A stretch of 64,000 nucleotides of DNA from BOKV01 sp041739465 (GCA_041739465.1 JBGSNX010000016.1:23575-87574), one strand, 5' to 3'. Positions 1 through 9,147 are shown, numbered from the stretch's first letter. Made by a program: numbers and translations. Notes: generated by a model not told the origin, from the sequence alone.

Positions 1-2
1 TT

Positions 3-1274
3 GACGGATCGACCATCGTGGAAACCGTGCAGGCTGGTCAGCAGCCAGCCGCACCGGTTGACCATGTATTTGATAGCTCAAGCCATGTCGTCCTGCCCGG
101 CCTTGTCAACACGCACCATCATTTCTACCAGACCCTCACGCGTGCCCATCCGGCAGCCATCAACAAGGAATTGTTTGACTGGCTCAAGGCGCTTTATCCG
201 ATCTGGGCAAAAACCGTGAACCGCGATTCCTTCCGGTTGGCGACAAGGCTGGCATTGACGGAATTGATGATGAGCGGCTGCACCACGGCAAGCGATCATC
301 AATATCTGTATCCAGCCGGCATTGAAGACGCGATGGATATTCAGGCGCAGGAGGCCGCCGCCTTGGGCATGCGGATCACACTGACGCGTGGATCGATGGA
401 CTTGTCGCAGAAGGACGGCGGTCTGCCGCCGGACAGCGTCGTGCAGGACATCGGGGCAATCCTGGCTGACAGCGAACGGGTGATTGGCAGGTATCACGAC
501 AAGTCGCCAGGTTCGATGTGCCAGGTTGCGCTTGCGCCATGTTCCCCGTTCTCGGTTTCCACGCGGCTGATGAAGGAGAGCGCAGCCCTTGCGGCGCGAT
601 GCAATTGTCGGCTGCACACGCATCTGGGCGAGACCATCGACGAAGAGAATTATTGCATCGAAAAATTCGGCTGCCGCCCGGTCGACTATCTTCAGGAATG
701 CGGCTGGCTGCATGATGGCACTTGGCTGGCGCATGGCATTCATTTCAGTGACAGCGAAATCGTCCGGCTGGGTCAACATGGCGTCGGGGTATGCCACTGC
801 CCGACTTCCAACATGGTGCTGGCTTCGGGCAAATGCCGGACCATGGAACTGGAAAGGGCGGGGTCACCTGTTGGTCTGGGTGTTGACGGCTCTGCCTCCA
901 ATGACAGTTCCAATCTGATGGAAGGCGTGCGCCATGCGCTGATGATCGGCCGGCTTTCCTATGGCGCGGCTGGCGTCACCCACCTTGATGCGCTTCGTTG
1001 GGGCACCGAAGGCTCGGCGCGATTGCTTGGCCGCAACGACATCGGGAAAATCGAAGTTGGGCGACAGGCTGATCTTGCCATGTTCACGCTGGACGAGTTG
1101 CGGTTTTCGGGTGCTGGCGACCCGCTGGCAGCGCTGGTGCTTTGCGGCGCACACCGCGCAGACCGGGTAATGATCGCTGGGAAGTGGCGTGTTGAAAATG
1201 GGATGCCGATTGGTGTTGACCTTTACAAGCTGCGCGAAGCGCATGGAAAGGCTGCCCTGGCCGCACTGCATTAG
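3..1274 (+). CDS. 8-oxoguanine deaminase-like amidohydrolase (5' end outside window)
   Basis: This is a cytosolic metal-dependent amidohydrolase of the ATZ/TRZ family, closest in pattern to 8-oxoguanine deaminase, which deaminates oxidised guanine to urate. The reading frame is open to the window edge, so the N-terminus is missing; the GTG at 18 is internal. Visible motifs are the metal-binding NTHHHFYQTLTRA near the start, HTHLGET in the middle and a late GVDGSASNDSSN segment carrying the catalytic aspartate. The C-terminus (KIEVGRQADLAMF) is the usual small beta-sandwich of the family. Related enzymes include hydroxyatrazine and S-adenosylhomocysteine deaminases, so the substrate is inferred from motif similarity only. 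Confidence 0.8.
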   Translation, partial: DGSTIVETVQAGQQPAAPVDHVFDSSSHVVLPGLVNTHHHFYQTLTRAHPAAINKELFDWLKALYPIWAKTVNRDSFRLATRLALTELMMSGCTTASDHQYLYPAGIEDAMDIQAQEAAALGMRITLTRGSMDLSQKDGGLPPDSVVQDIGAILADSERVIGRYHDKSPGSMCQVALAPCSPFSVSTRLMKESAALAARCNCRLHTHLGETIDEENYCIEKFGCRPVDYLQECGWLHDGTWLAHGIHFSDSEIVRLGQHGVGVCHCPTSNMVLASGKCRTMELERAGSPVGLGVDGSASNDSSNLMEGVRHALMIGRLSYGAAGVTHLDALRWGTEGSARLLGRNDIGKIEVGRQADLAMFTLDELRFSGAGDPLAALVLCGAHRADRVMIAGKWRVENGMPIGVDLYKLREAHGKAALAALH

Positions 1275-1368
1275 CCGTGGTTAAGGGCATTGGTTGCCAC
1301 AGGCGAGCGCAAAGAGTTCACTGCAAATTTGCCAAGGCCGCTGGAAACACGCGGCGCGGTAGTCTATC

Positions 1369-1386
1369 TATCGGCAAGAACCGATA
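1369..1386. promoter_or_regulatory. inverted repeat upstream of the CobW gene
   Basis: TATCGG, six bases (caagaa), then CCGATA form a perfect 6-bp inverted repeat ending about 40 bases before the CobW start codon. It could be an operator or a small hairpin in the leader. It does not resemble a Zur box that I know, and nothing in the sequence identifies the regulator. Confidence 0.3.
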
Positions 1387-1425
1387 AAGCCGGACCTTTG
1401 ACCCGGCCAGCAAGGGACAGGCATC

Positions 1426-2562
1426 ATGAACAATGATTTGGCGGCTGCACGGTCTGCAGAAGACGCAAAGATACCGGTCACGGTGCTGACCGGTTATCTG
1501 GGAGCGGGCAAGACGACGCTGCTCAACCGCATTTTGACCGGCGATCATGGCAAGCGCTACGCGGTCATCGTCAACGAGTTTGGCGAAGTGGGGATCGACA
1601 ATGAACTGATTGTCGAATCCGATGAAGAAATCTACGAAATGAACAATGGTTGCGTTTGCTGCACGGTGCGCGGTGACCTGATCCGGGTTGTCGAAGGCCT
1701 GATGAAACGCAAAGGCCGTTTCGATGCAATCATCGTCGAGACGACCGGTCTTGCCGACCCTGCACCGGTGGCGCAGACATTCTTCATGGATGACGAGGTT
1801 CGCGCCGGAACCCGGCTTGATGCCGTGGTGGCCCTTGCCGATGCGCGCCATTTGCTGCTGCGCCTGAAGGACAGCCCCGAAGCCGAGGACCAGATTGCCT
1901 TTGCAGATGTGGTGCTGCTCAACAAGACCGATCTGGTGAGCGCGGGCGAACTTGAAACGGTCGAGCAAGTCATTCGACAGATCAATCCGACAGCGGAAAT
2001 CCATCGCACACAACGCGCCGACATTGCGCTTTCCAAGGTTCTGGGCCGCAGCGCTTTCGATCTCACGCGCATTTTGGAAAATGACCCGCATTTCCTGCAG
2101 GCCGAAGACCATCATCACGATCATGAATGCGGTCCTGATTGCGATCATGACCACGACCACCACGACCACCATGGCCACGCACATCACGGGCATGAGCATC
2201 ATGACCATCACGGGCACGATGACCACGATCATCATGGGCACAAGGGTCTAGACGCGCGCGTTCACGACACCACGATCGGCAATGTTTCGCTGCTTGGCGG
2301 CGACATGAACCCCGACAAGTTTTTCCCCTGGATCCAGAAAATCACTCAGGCTGACGGCCCTGATATTCTGCGACTGAAGGGCATCATTTCCTTTGTCGAT
2401 GATCCCGAGCGTTATGTGATCCAGGGCATTCACATGCTGATCGAAGGCGATCATCAGCGAGTCTGGCGGCAGGACGAAAAGCGCATGAGCAAGCTGGTTT
2501 TCATCGGACGAAAGCTCGACCGCGAAAAGCTGGAACGCACCTTTGCAGCCTGTGCAGCCTGA
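1426..2562 (+). CDS. CobW/COG0523-family GTPase, His-rich metallochaperone
   Basis: This is a 378-residue G3E-family GTPase of the CobW/ZNG1 type, a group that delivers metals (Zn, Co) to client proteins. The Walker A motif GYLGAGKT is at residues 23-30, the diagnostic metal-site motif CVCC at 76-79, and the guanine-specificity motif LNKTD at about 165. An unusually long His/Asp-rich stretch covers about residues 226-275, including a CGPDCDHDH segment, and probably stores or binds divalent metal. The C-terminal CobW domain follows. The next gene, a WD40 protein, starts 3 bases after the stop, so they are probably co-transcribed. Which metal is used cannot be told from sequence. Confidence 0.9.
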   Translation: MNNDLAAARSAEDAKIPVTVLTGYLGAGKTTLLNRILTGDHGKRYAVIVNEFGEVGIDNELIVESDEEIYEMNNGCVCCTVRGDLIRVVEGLMKRKGRFDAIIVETTGLADPAPVAQTFFMDDEVRAGTRLDAVVALADARHLLLRLKDSPEAEDQIAFADVVLLNKTDLVSAGELETVEQVIRQINPTAEIHRTQRADIALSKVLGRSAFDLTRILENDPHFLQAEDHHHDHECGPDCDHDHDHHDHHGHAHHGHEHHDHHGHDDHDHHGHKGLDARVHDTTIGNVSLLGGDMNPDKFFPWIQKITQADGPDILRLKGIISFVDDPERYVIQGIHMLIEGDHQRVWRQDEKRMSKLVFIGRKLDREKLERTFAACAA

Positions 2563-2565
2563 CCG

Positions 2566-3540
2566 ATGCCGTTGATTGCGCCTGTTGACACAGGTTCCCA
2601 CGTTGAATGGGCCGGCTTTCTGGGTGATTGCCCGGTTTTCGCGCTGGCGGATGGTCATGTGGTTCTGGCAAAAGGCGGCGAACGCAAGATAGCCATTGCC
2701 GGCGGCCTTGCAGTCGCTGCGCCTTCTGCGGATGGCAAGTTGCTTTACATCGGCGGCGAAAATGGTGCCATTTCGCAAGTTGATGAAGACGCAAGCATTG
2801 CCCTGCTCAGTGTCGCCAATGGAAAGTGGATCACCTCAATTGCCAGCGGGCCATCTGGGGCTGTCGCGTTCGCGGCAGGCAAGAATGCAACGGTATTGCT
2901 GGCAGACGGGACGCGCCACGATCTTGCGTGCGAGCGCACCATCGAGGGCCTTTCCTTTGCACCCAAAGGGCTGCGCGTTGCACTTGCGCGGTACAATGGC
3001 GTTGAACTTCGCTGGGTCGGGACAAAAGGCCCTTCGCAATTTCTTGAGTGGAAAGGCGCGCATATCAGCGTGATCTTCTCGCCGGACGGGCGTTTCATGG
3101 TCACTTCGATGCAGGAAAATGCGCTGCATGGCTGGCGACTGGCCGACAACCGGCACATGCGCATGACCGGGTATCCCGGCAAGGTGAAGTCATTGTCGTG
3201 GTCGGCCAAAGGCCGCTGGCTCGCTTCTTCCGGTGCTCCAGCCGCAATCGTGTGGCCGTTTTCCGGCAAGGACGGACCCATGGGCAAGGCGCCCAAGGAA
3301 TTGGGCACCATGGGCCAGATACTGGTGACAAGGGTTGCCTGTCATCCGGTGGAAGACATCATCGCCATTGGCTACCAGAATGGAATGATCCTCGCGGTCC
3401 GGATAGAGGATGGCAAGGATGTGGTCTTGCGGCGGGGCGGCGACGCGGCAATTTCTTCGCTGAACTGGGACGGAGCCGGACGGCGCATCGCCTTTGGCGC
3501 GGAGAGCGGTGAAGCGGGAATCATTGATATCGCCGGATAA
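2566..3540 (+). CDS. WD40-repeat protein downstream of CobW
   Basis: This 324-residue protein has the character of a beta-propeller. It contains repeated SPDGRFMVTS-, SWSAKGRWLASSG- and WDGAGRRIAFG-type blade ends, and has no signal peptide, so it should be cytosolic. It lies 3 bases after the CobW gene and is almost certainly translated from the same mRNA. That suggests a scaffold role in the same metal-handling task, but no catalytic residues are visible and the function is unknown. The blades are degenerate, and I could not count them confidently. Confidence 0.8.
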   Translation: MPLIAPVDTGSHVEWAGFLGDCPVFALADGHVVLAKGGERKIAIAGGLAVAAPSADGKLLYIGGENGAISQVDEDASIALLSVANGKWITSIASGPSGAVAFAAGKNATVLLADGTRHDLACERTIEGLSFAPKGLRVALARYNGVELRWVGTKGPSQFLEWKGAHISVIFSPDGRFMVTSMQENALHGWRLADNRHMRMTGYPGKVKSLSWSAKGRWLASSGAPAAIVWPFSGKDGPMGKAPKELGTMGQILVTRVACHPVEDIIAIGYQNGMILAVRIEDGKDVVLRRGGDAAISSLNWDGAGRRIAFGAESGEAGIIDIAG

Positions 3541-3567
3541 TCCGGCCAACACGACAGGACGGCGCTC

Positions 3568-4467
3568 TTGGACACCTTAACCCGCATGCAGGCTTTCATC
3601 GAAGTTGTGGACGCTGAAGGCTTTTCGGCCGCAGCGCGCAAACTTGGGCGTTCAAAAGCATTGATGTCGAAATATGTCCGCGAGCTTGAGGATGATCTCG
3701 GCATCTTGTTGTTGAACCGCACCACGCGCCAGTTTTCACTGACCGAAGCCGGCCAGCTGTATTATGATCAAGCGACCGACATTCTGCGGCGGATCGGCGA
3801 TTTGCAGGAAAGCGTGCGCGAAACAGGATCCGGGCTGCGCGGGCGCTTGCGGGTCTCGGCACCGCGCTCGCTGACCGATCTGGAGATCGGATTGCCCATT
3901 GTCGAATTTGCCACAGCCTACCCGGAGATCACCCTTGAACTCAATCTGGACGACCGGATCGTTGATCTTGTCGAGGATGCCTATGATGTTGCCATCCGGA
4001 TTTCGCGCCTTACCGATTCAGCCCTGATCGCCAAGAAGCTTGCCGATTTTCGGCTGGTATTGTGTGCTTCGCCGGAATTTGTCGAAAAACATGGAAGGCC
4101 ACAAAAACCGCGCGATCTGCTGGGGTTTCCAGCCATTGTCGATACAAACTGGAAGGGTCGCAACAACTGGATCTTGATCGACGACGAAGGAAAGGAAGCA
4201 ACGGTAACCGTGGCTTCGCTGTTTGAAGTGAACAGTCCGGAGGTCGCAAAGCGGGCTGCTCTGGCCGGGCTGGGCGTTACCTTGGTTCCGTTGTTTTCGG
4301 TTGAGCGCGAGATCAAGAGCGGCAAGCTGGTAAGCCTTCTGGAAAACCGCTTGCCAGCGGGCGGCGGTGTCTATGCAGTTTATCCGCACCGCCGTCATGT
4401 TCCTGCCAAGGTCCGGGTATTTGTCGATTTCATGGCCAAGTGGTTTCGTGAAAACGGGCTTGGTTGA
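3568..4467 (+). CDS. LysR-family transcriptional regulator
   Basis: This is a 299-residue LysR-type regulator with an N-terminal winged helix-turn-helix (DTLTRMQAFIEVVDAEGFSA through about residue 65) and a C-terminal substrate-binding domain. The helix-turn-helix pattern and the DDRIVDLVEDAYDVAIRI segment fit the DmlR/AaeR-like subgroup. A TTG start is chosen because the family N-terminus begins at MDTL and an AGGACGG ribosome site lies just upstream. It points the same way as the flanking metal genes and may control the DUF1007-NicO pair that follows, but LysR proteins usually act on a divergent gene, so the target is uncertain. Confidence 0.85.
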   Translation: MDTLTRMQAFIEVVDAEGFSAAARKLGRSKALMSKYVRELEDDLGILLLNRTTRQFSLTEAGQLYYDQATDILRRIGDLQESVRETGSGLRGRLRVSAPRSLTDLEIGLPIVEFATAYPEITLELNLDDRIVDLVEDAYDVAIRISRLTDSALIAKKLADFRLVLCASPEFVEKHGRPQKPRDLLGFPAIVDTNWKGRNNWILIDDEGKEATVTVASLFEVNSPEVAKRAALAGLGVTLVPLFSVEREIKSGKLVSLLENRLPAGGGVYAVYPHRRHVPAKVRVFVDFMAKWFRENGLG

Positions 4468-4480
4468 TTCGAGGGTCACA

Positions 4481-5161
4481 ATGTCGAAAGCGTCTTCTGG
4501 TCGACGGGAAAACCAGCTCCTCAAGCGGGGAGTGCTTTGTTTGGCTGCCACCATGGCGCCTGCATCTGCAGCTTTCGCGCATCCGCATGTCATGGTTGAG
4601 GCCAATCTGGAAATCCTGCGCGATGAATCGGGCAATGTCACGGAATTGCGCCATGTCTGGCGGTTCGACGAATTGTTCTCCACAACGGTGTTGCTGGATT
4701 TTGACGCCAACGCAAACAACGTTCTGGAGCCAGCCGAACTTGCCAGCGTTTCAGAGACTGTGACGCAATCCATCGCTGAGCAGGACTTCTTCACAGAGGT
4801 TCGCGTCGGCGACCAGACAATCGATTTCAAGCCGCCGCAAAAAGTGATGGTGGATTTTGTGGATGGACAGGTCCTGATGTTTTTTTCGCTCGGCTTTGAA
4901 AAGCCGCTGGCGTCTACGGCAGCAGCGTTCAAGGTTTCGGTGTCCGACCCGACCTATTATGTGGCCATGGAAATTGCCGATGAATCAGCCGTGCAGGTCA
5001 CCGGCAAGGGCGCGGCGTGCGGTGTCGAGATTGCCCGGCCCGACTTTGACCAGTTGATGAGCCAGAACCAGGAAACGCTGACCGAACAGTTTTTCAACGA
5101 TCCCAAGAATGACGGACTTGGCGACGAATGGCTTACGTGGATCACCCTCAAATGCCAGTGA
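4481..5161 (+). CDS. DUF1007 family periplasmic protein
   Basis: This 226-residue exported protein has an N-terminal signal segment (LCLAATMAPASAAFA) followed directly by HPHVMVEANLEI, the typical opening of DUF1007 proteins. These are often encoded beside NicO/RcnA-type nickel-cobalt transporters and are described as the periplasmic part of such systems. An upstream in-frame start would overlap the LysR gene, so the ATG 14 bases after that gene is preferred. Its 3' end overlaps the transporter gene, implying translational coupling. The metal-related role comes from this pairing, not from a visible binding site beyond the N-terminal His residues. Confidence 0.85.
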   Translation: MSKASSGRRENQLLKRGVLCLAATMAPASAAFAHPHVMVEANLEILRDESGNVTELRHVWRFDELFSTTVLLDFDANANNVLEPAELASVSETVTQSIAEQDFFTEVRVGDQTIDFKPPQKVMVDFVDGQVLMFFSLGFEKPLASTAAAFKVSVSDPTYYVAMEIADESAVQVTGKGAACGVEIARPDFDQLMSQNQETLTEQFFNDPKNDGLGDEWLTWITLKCQ

Positions 5162-6216
5162 AAAACCATGCAAACGCCATCCTGGCATTCGTTCTGGTTG
5201 CTGGCCTTGCCCTGCTTTTTCTGCCGGAGCTGGCGCATGCCGCCAATTCACTAGGCCTTGGAAATCCTGAAGTCACCGGACAGCCGCGAACCGGCTTCCT
5301 CATGTGGATACAAGACCGGCAGGCAGAGTTTTACAAACTGCTGACCGGCGAGATGAAGGCCATGCGCGAGGATGGCTCGCATGTCGTGGGCCTGATCGGC
5401 CTTTCCTTTGCCTATGGCATATTTCATGCGGCAGGTCCTGGTCACGGCAAGGCGGTGATCTCCGCCTACATGCTTGCCAATGAGGTTGCAGCAAAACGCG
5501 GCATTGTTTTGTCGTTCGCCTCCGCCTTCATGCAGGCGCTGACTGCAATCATTGCGGTGGCAGCATTGGCGCTGGTGCTGCGCGGCGCGGGTTACAAATT
5601 GCAGGACGCAACGCGCTGGCTGGAGATTGCCAGCTATGCCGGCGTAACACTTCTGGGTGCTTGGCTGCTGTATGCCAAGATCACCGGGCGTGGGCATTCG
5701 CACGCCCATCACGGTCATGCCCATGGAAGCCATGACCACGGGCACAGCCATGGTCACGATCATTCGGACCATGCACACCATCATCATGACCACCATGCCG
5801 GGCACGATCATGGGCCGGGTGAAAAGTGCAATGCGGTGGACAGTGAAGGGTCGCATGCGCATCTGCATGCGCCCGATCCTTCGATGTTGGAAAAGGATTT
5901 CAGCCTGCGGCAGGCGTGGACTGCAATTCTTGCGGTGGGACTGCGGCCCTGTTCAGGCGCGTTGATCGTGCTGACATTTGCATTCCTCAACGGGCTGTAT
6001 TTTGCCGGTATCGCAGCCACTTTGGCGATGGCGATTGGAACCGGCATTACCGTGGCCTCGCTTGCAGCGCTGGCCGTATGGGCCAAGGATGCCGCCGTCA
6101 GGATCAGCAGCGCAAATGACAGTGCTGCGGTGGTGCACCGGTCCATCGAGATCGTCGGCGCATTGATGGTGTTTGGTTTCGGTGCAATCTTGCTGGCAGC
6201 TACCCTTCAATCGTGA
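5152..6216 (+). CDS. NicO/RcnA-like nickel-cobalt transporter with His-rich loop
   Basis: This is a roughly 354-residue inner-membrane protein with about six hydrophobic segments. The conserved FAYGIFHAAGPGHGKAV block (HAAGPGHGK) and the late GLRPCSGALIVL segment are hallmarks of the NicO family. A long His/Asp/Gly-rich cytosolic loop lies between the third and fourth segments (encoded at about 5697-5820) and resembles the loops of nickel/cobalt efflux proteins. The ATG chosen overlaps DUF1007 by 10 bases; an ATG 24 bases earlier is also possible. Efflux or uptake cannot be decided from sequence, and the metal could be Ni, Co or Zn. Confidence 0.88.
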   Translation: MPVKNHANAILAFVLVAGLALLFLPELAHAANSLGLGNPEVTGQPRTGFLMWIQDRQAEFYKLLTGEMKAMREDGSHVVGLIGLSFAYGIFHAAGPGHGKAVISAYMLANEVAAKRGIVLSFASAFMQALTAIIAVAALALVLRGAGYKLQDATRWLEIASYAGVTLLGAWLLYAKITGRGHSHAHHGHAHGSHDHGHSHGHDHSDHAHHHHDHHAGHDHGPGEKCNAVDSEGSHAHLHAPDPSMLEKDFSLRQAWTAILAVGLRPCSGALIVLTFAFLNGLYFAGIAATLAMAIGTGITVASLAALAVWAKDAAVRISSANDSAAVVHRSIEIVGALMVFGFGAILLAATLQS

Positions 6217-6324
6217 ACCCGTTTCTGGATGCGATCGCATTCGCTTGTCAGCAATGCTTGACTTGCCGCGCCTATCCGGTTCATTTCATTCCCATAAAAA
6301 ACTGGTTTTGACCGGGAGGGGAAT

Positions 6325-6945
6325 ATGACGGCTGCACTTGCCTTGAGCAGGGCGATAGACGCTGTGACCACATTTATCGGCAGGTCGGCCTCTTGGCTGA
6401 TCTTGGCCTCGGTTTTGGTCAGCGCCGTGAATGCCTTGGTTCGGGCGTTTCTCAACACTTCATCCAATGCATGGCTTGAATTGCAGTGGTACCTTTTCGG
6501 CGCAGCGTTCATGCTGGCTGCCGCCCACACATTGAAGCAGAACGAGCACATCCGCATCGACATCATCTACGGCATGTTCTCGCGGCGTCGGCAGCACTGG
6601 ATCGATCTGCTCGGGCACATCTTCTTTCTCATGCCGTTCGTGCTTTTGATGACCTGGTACCTGTTCATCTATGTGAACACGGCTTTCCAGTCCGGTGAAA
6701 CGTCTGCCAATGCCGGCGGATTGCTGATCTGGCCCGGCAAGCTGATGCTCCTGCTGGGGTTCATCCTGCTGCTGGTCCAGGGCATTTCTGAAATCATCAA
6801 GAAGATTGCCGTGATGCGGGGGGATATTCCAGACCCCACGCCACATGTGTCGTCCCACAAGCCGATTGACGAGGCTGAGCCTCTTGAGGGCGTGCCTGGT
6901 GCTGGTGTGCCAGGCACGGGTGTGAAGGGAGCTGACCATGTTTGA
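6325..6945 (+). CDS. TRAP transporter small permease (DctQ family)
   Basis: This 206-residue protein has four predicted transmembrane segments and the conserved WLELQWYLFGAAFML block with the following KQNEHIRIDI motif typical of DctQ. It would pair with the large permease encoded directly after it; the genes overlap by 8 bases. The C-terminal tail is Gly/Val/Pro rich (GVPGAGVPGTG), as is the tail of its partner, which is unusual. A strong ribosome site (GGGAGGGG) precedes the ATG. The likely substrate, organic acids, is inferred from the convergent binding-protein gene. Confidence 0.9.
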   Translation: MTAALALSRAIDAVTTFIGRSASWLILASVLVSAVNALVRAFLNTSSNAWLELQWYLFGAAFMLAAAHTLKQNEHIRIDIIYGMFSRRRQHWIDLLGHIFFLMPFVLLMTWYLFIYVNTAFQSGETSANAGGLLIWPGKLMLLLGFILLLVQGISEIIKKIAVMRGDIPDPTPHVSSHKPIDEAEPLEGVPGAGVPGTGVKGADHV

Positions 6946-9013
6946 ACTCATCGCGCAGAACATGGCGCCAATCATGTTCGTCAGCCTGATCGTCTTCCTG
7001 CTGGCGGGCTATCCGGTTGCATTCTCTCTGGCCGCCAACGGGCTGCTGTTCTTCCTCATTGCGGTTGAACTTGCCCCTTATGCCAATGGTGAAATCACTC
7101 TTTCCTGGCCGTTCCTCTATGCCTTGCCAGACCGGATATGGGGGGTGATGTCGAACGAGACATTGCTTGCCATTCCGTTTTTCACCTTCATGGGGCTAGT
7201 GCTTGAGCGTTCTGGCATGGCCGAGGAACTGCTCGACACGTCCGGCAAGTTGTTCGGGCCTGTGCGCGGCGGTGTCGCCTACGCGGTTGTCTTTGTGGGT
7301 GCGCTGCTTGCAGCCACTACCGGTGTTGTTGCTGCATCGGTCATTGCGATGGGCCTCATCTCGCTGCCGATCATGCTGCGCTATGGCTATGACCGGCGCG
7401 TCGCTACCGGCGTCATTGCGGCCTCTGGTACGCTGGCGCAGATCATTCCACCCTCGCTGGTCTTGATCGTTATGGCCGACCAGTTGGGTGTCTCGGTTGG
7501 CGACATGTACAAGGGCGCAATCATTCCCGGTCTGGTCCTGACGATCTTGTATGCCGGTTACATCTCCATGGTCACAATGTTCTTTCCGAAAGCTGCTCCT
7601 GCCCTGCCGCCGGAAGCGCGAAGCTTTGGGGAAGGCGCGCCGTATGGGCCTGTCATGCGCGCAGTGGCATTCCCGCTGGTACTGGTATTGTGGGGCATGA
7701 TCCTGCTGTTCTCGCCGACACTGGCGCTGGACATGCTGGCCTTGCTGCTGCCTCCGGTCGCGACTGCCTTCAATTCAAGTTTCACAGCACAGGGGCCGGT
7801 GATTTTCGCCTTCCTGGCACTGCTGACAATCCTGTTTTTCATCTACTATCTGTTCCTGCGGGCTGTGCCGAGGGCGTTGTCGCAAGCGCTTGGACTGGTG
7901 TTTGTAGCCTTCGCCTTGTTCAGCATTTACAGGGCCGGCATTGATCTTGCGTCCCGTTTTGGTGATCTGCCTTCCATTGGTGAAGCTGGCATCTGGTACT
8001 TCTGGGACATGCTGGTCTGGGTTGCCCATGACTGGGTCTGGTATCTGGCGATTTTTGCCACCTTGATGGGTGCAAATGCCCTGCGCTACGCGCCAAGCAT
8101 ACCAGTGGCCAAAGCGGTGGCGAAAATTGTCAATGATTTGCTGCCGCCGCTGATCCTGATCTTCCTTGTTCTGGGAACCATCTTCCAGGGGATCGCCACG
8201 CCAACCGAAGGCGGCGCAATGGGCGCGGTAGGCGCAATCCTGCTGGCATTGTTGAAGCGGAAGCTGAGCTTCGATCTTACCCGTCAGGCACTGGAATCGG
8301 CGACCCGGCTTTCAGCCTTCGTGCTTTTCATCCTGATTGGCGCGCGCGTGTTCTCTTTGACGTTCTATGGCGTCAACGGCCATGTGTGGGTCGAACATCT
8401 CCTGACGTCCTTGCCGGGCGGGCAGGTCGGCTTCCTTATCATGGTCAATCTGTTGGTATTCCTGCTGGCATTCTTTCTCGATTTCTTCGAACTGGCCTTC
8501 ATCATCGTCCCGCTTCTGGCACCGGCGGCTGCCGCGCTTGGCATCGATCTGATCTGGTTCGGGGTGCTGCTTGGCATCAACATGCAGACCAGCTTCATGC
8601 ATCCGCCTTTCGGGTTTGCACTGTTCTATCTGCGGTCGGTGGCTGCAAAAGTGCCGTATGTCGACAAGGTCACAGGGATCACGACAGCTCCCGTTACGAC
8701 CGGCCAGATCTACTGGGGCGCAGTGCCATTCGTGATCATTCAGGTGATCATGGTGGGGCTGGCGATCATGTTCCCGCAAATGGTCATGCACTACAAAGGC
8801 CCGCCGATTGCCCCGATCGAAGGCGGTCTGGTCATTCAAGCTCCAGCTGGCGGCAGCCTCGGTCTGCCACCCTTGGGCGGCGGCGGGTTGCAGGGCTTGC
8901 CCAATCAGCAACAGCCGGCGACAGGCTTGCCAGGCCTGCAGTTGCAGCCGCTTGGGCTGCCAAGCCCCGCGCCTGCAACGCCGGACCTGAGCCAGCCACC
9001 GAAGGTCAACTGA
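6938..9013 (+). CDS. TRAP transporter large permease (DctM family), enlarged
   Basis: This is the ion-coupled large membrane subunit of a TRAP transporter. At 691 residues it is much longer than the usual 430 or so. The N-terminal half holds DctM motifs (ETLLAIPFFTFMGLVLERSG; GTLAQIIPPSLVLIV) and the C-terminal half continues the family (TPTEGGAMGAVGAILLA; HPPFGFALFYLRS). Between them, roughly residues 220-400, lies an insert with extra hydrophobic segments. The last 60 residues are a Gly/Pro/Leu/Gln-rich low-complexity tail. Similar long forms accompany TakP-like binding proteins, which fits the neighbour. A terminator follows. Confidence 0.9.
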   Translation: MFELIAQNMAPIMFVSLIVFLLAGYPVAFSLAANGLLFFLIAVELAPYANGEITLSWPFLYALPDRIWGVMSNETLLAIPFFTFMGLVLERSGMAEELLDTSGKLFGPVRGGVAYAVVFVGALLAATTGVVAASVIAMGLISLPIMLRYGYDRRVATGVIAASGTLAQIIPPSLVLIVMADQLGVSVGDMYKGAIIPGLVLTILYAGYISMVTMFFPKAAPALPPEARSFGEGAPYGPVMRAVAFPLVLVLWGMILLFSPTLALDMLALLLPPVATAFNSSFTAQGPVIFAFLALLTILFFIYYLFLRAVPRALSQALGLVFVAFALFSIYRAGIDLASRFGDLPSIGEAGIWYFWDMLVWVAHDWVWYLAIFATLMGANALRYAPSIPVAKAVAKIVNDLLPPLILIFLVLGTIFQGIATPTEGGAMGAVGAILLALLKRKLSFDLTRQALESATRLSAFVLFILIGARVFSLTFYGVNGHVWVEHLLTSLPGGQVGFLIMVNLLVFLLAFFLDFFELAFIIVPLLAPAAAALGIDLIWFGVLLGINMQTSFMHPPFGFALFYLRSVAAKVPYVDKVTGITTAPVTTGQIYWGAVPFVIIQVIMVGLAIMFPQMVMHYKGPPIAPIEGGLVIQAPAGGSLGLPPLGGGGLQGLPNQQQPATGLPGLQLQPLGLPSPAPATPDLSQPPKVN

Positions 9014-9040
9014 CCTTCGGGTTGGATACACAAAAATGAA

Positions 9041-9069
9041 AAAGCCCAGCTTGACCGGGCTTTTTGTTT
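9041..9069 (+). terminator. rho-independent terminator of the TRAP permease operon
   Basis: AAAGCCC, a nine-base loop and GGGCTTT form a hairpin followed by a run of T (TTTTTGTTT), 28 bases after the large permease stop codon. Confidence 0.8.
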
Positions 9070-9095
9070 CTGATCGTTGAACCTTGATCATCAAA

Positions 9096-9130
9096 CAAAA
9101 AACCCCGGAGCAAGGCTCCGGGGTTTCTTT
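9096..9130 (-). terminator. terminator of the TRAP binding-protein gene
   Basis: A perfect 9-bp stem (CCCCGGAGC / GCTCCGGGG) with a 3-base loop is followed on the minus strand by TTTTTTG. It sits just past the binding-protein stop codon. The plus side also has a short T tract, so it may work in both directions. Confidence 0.85.
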
Positions 9131-9147
9131 AGCAAGGCGGGTTCGGC

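Noticed and set aside
1318..2241. Long minus-strand open frame opposite the CobW gene
   Set aside because: It is a shadow of the His/Asp-rich coding strand: Met/Val-rich low-complexity protein, no ribosome site and no similarity to any family. The same applies to the minus-strand frame opposite the NicO loop.
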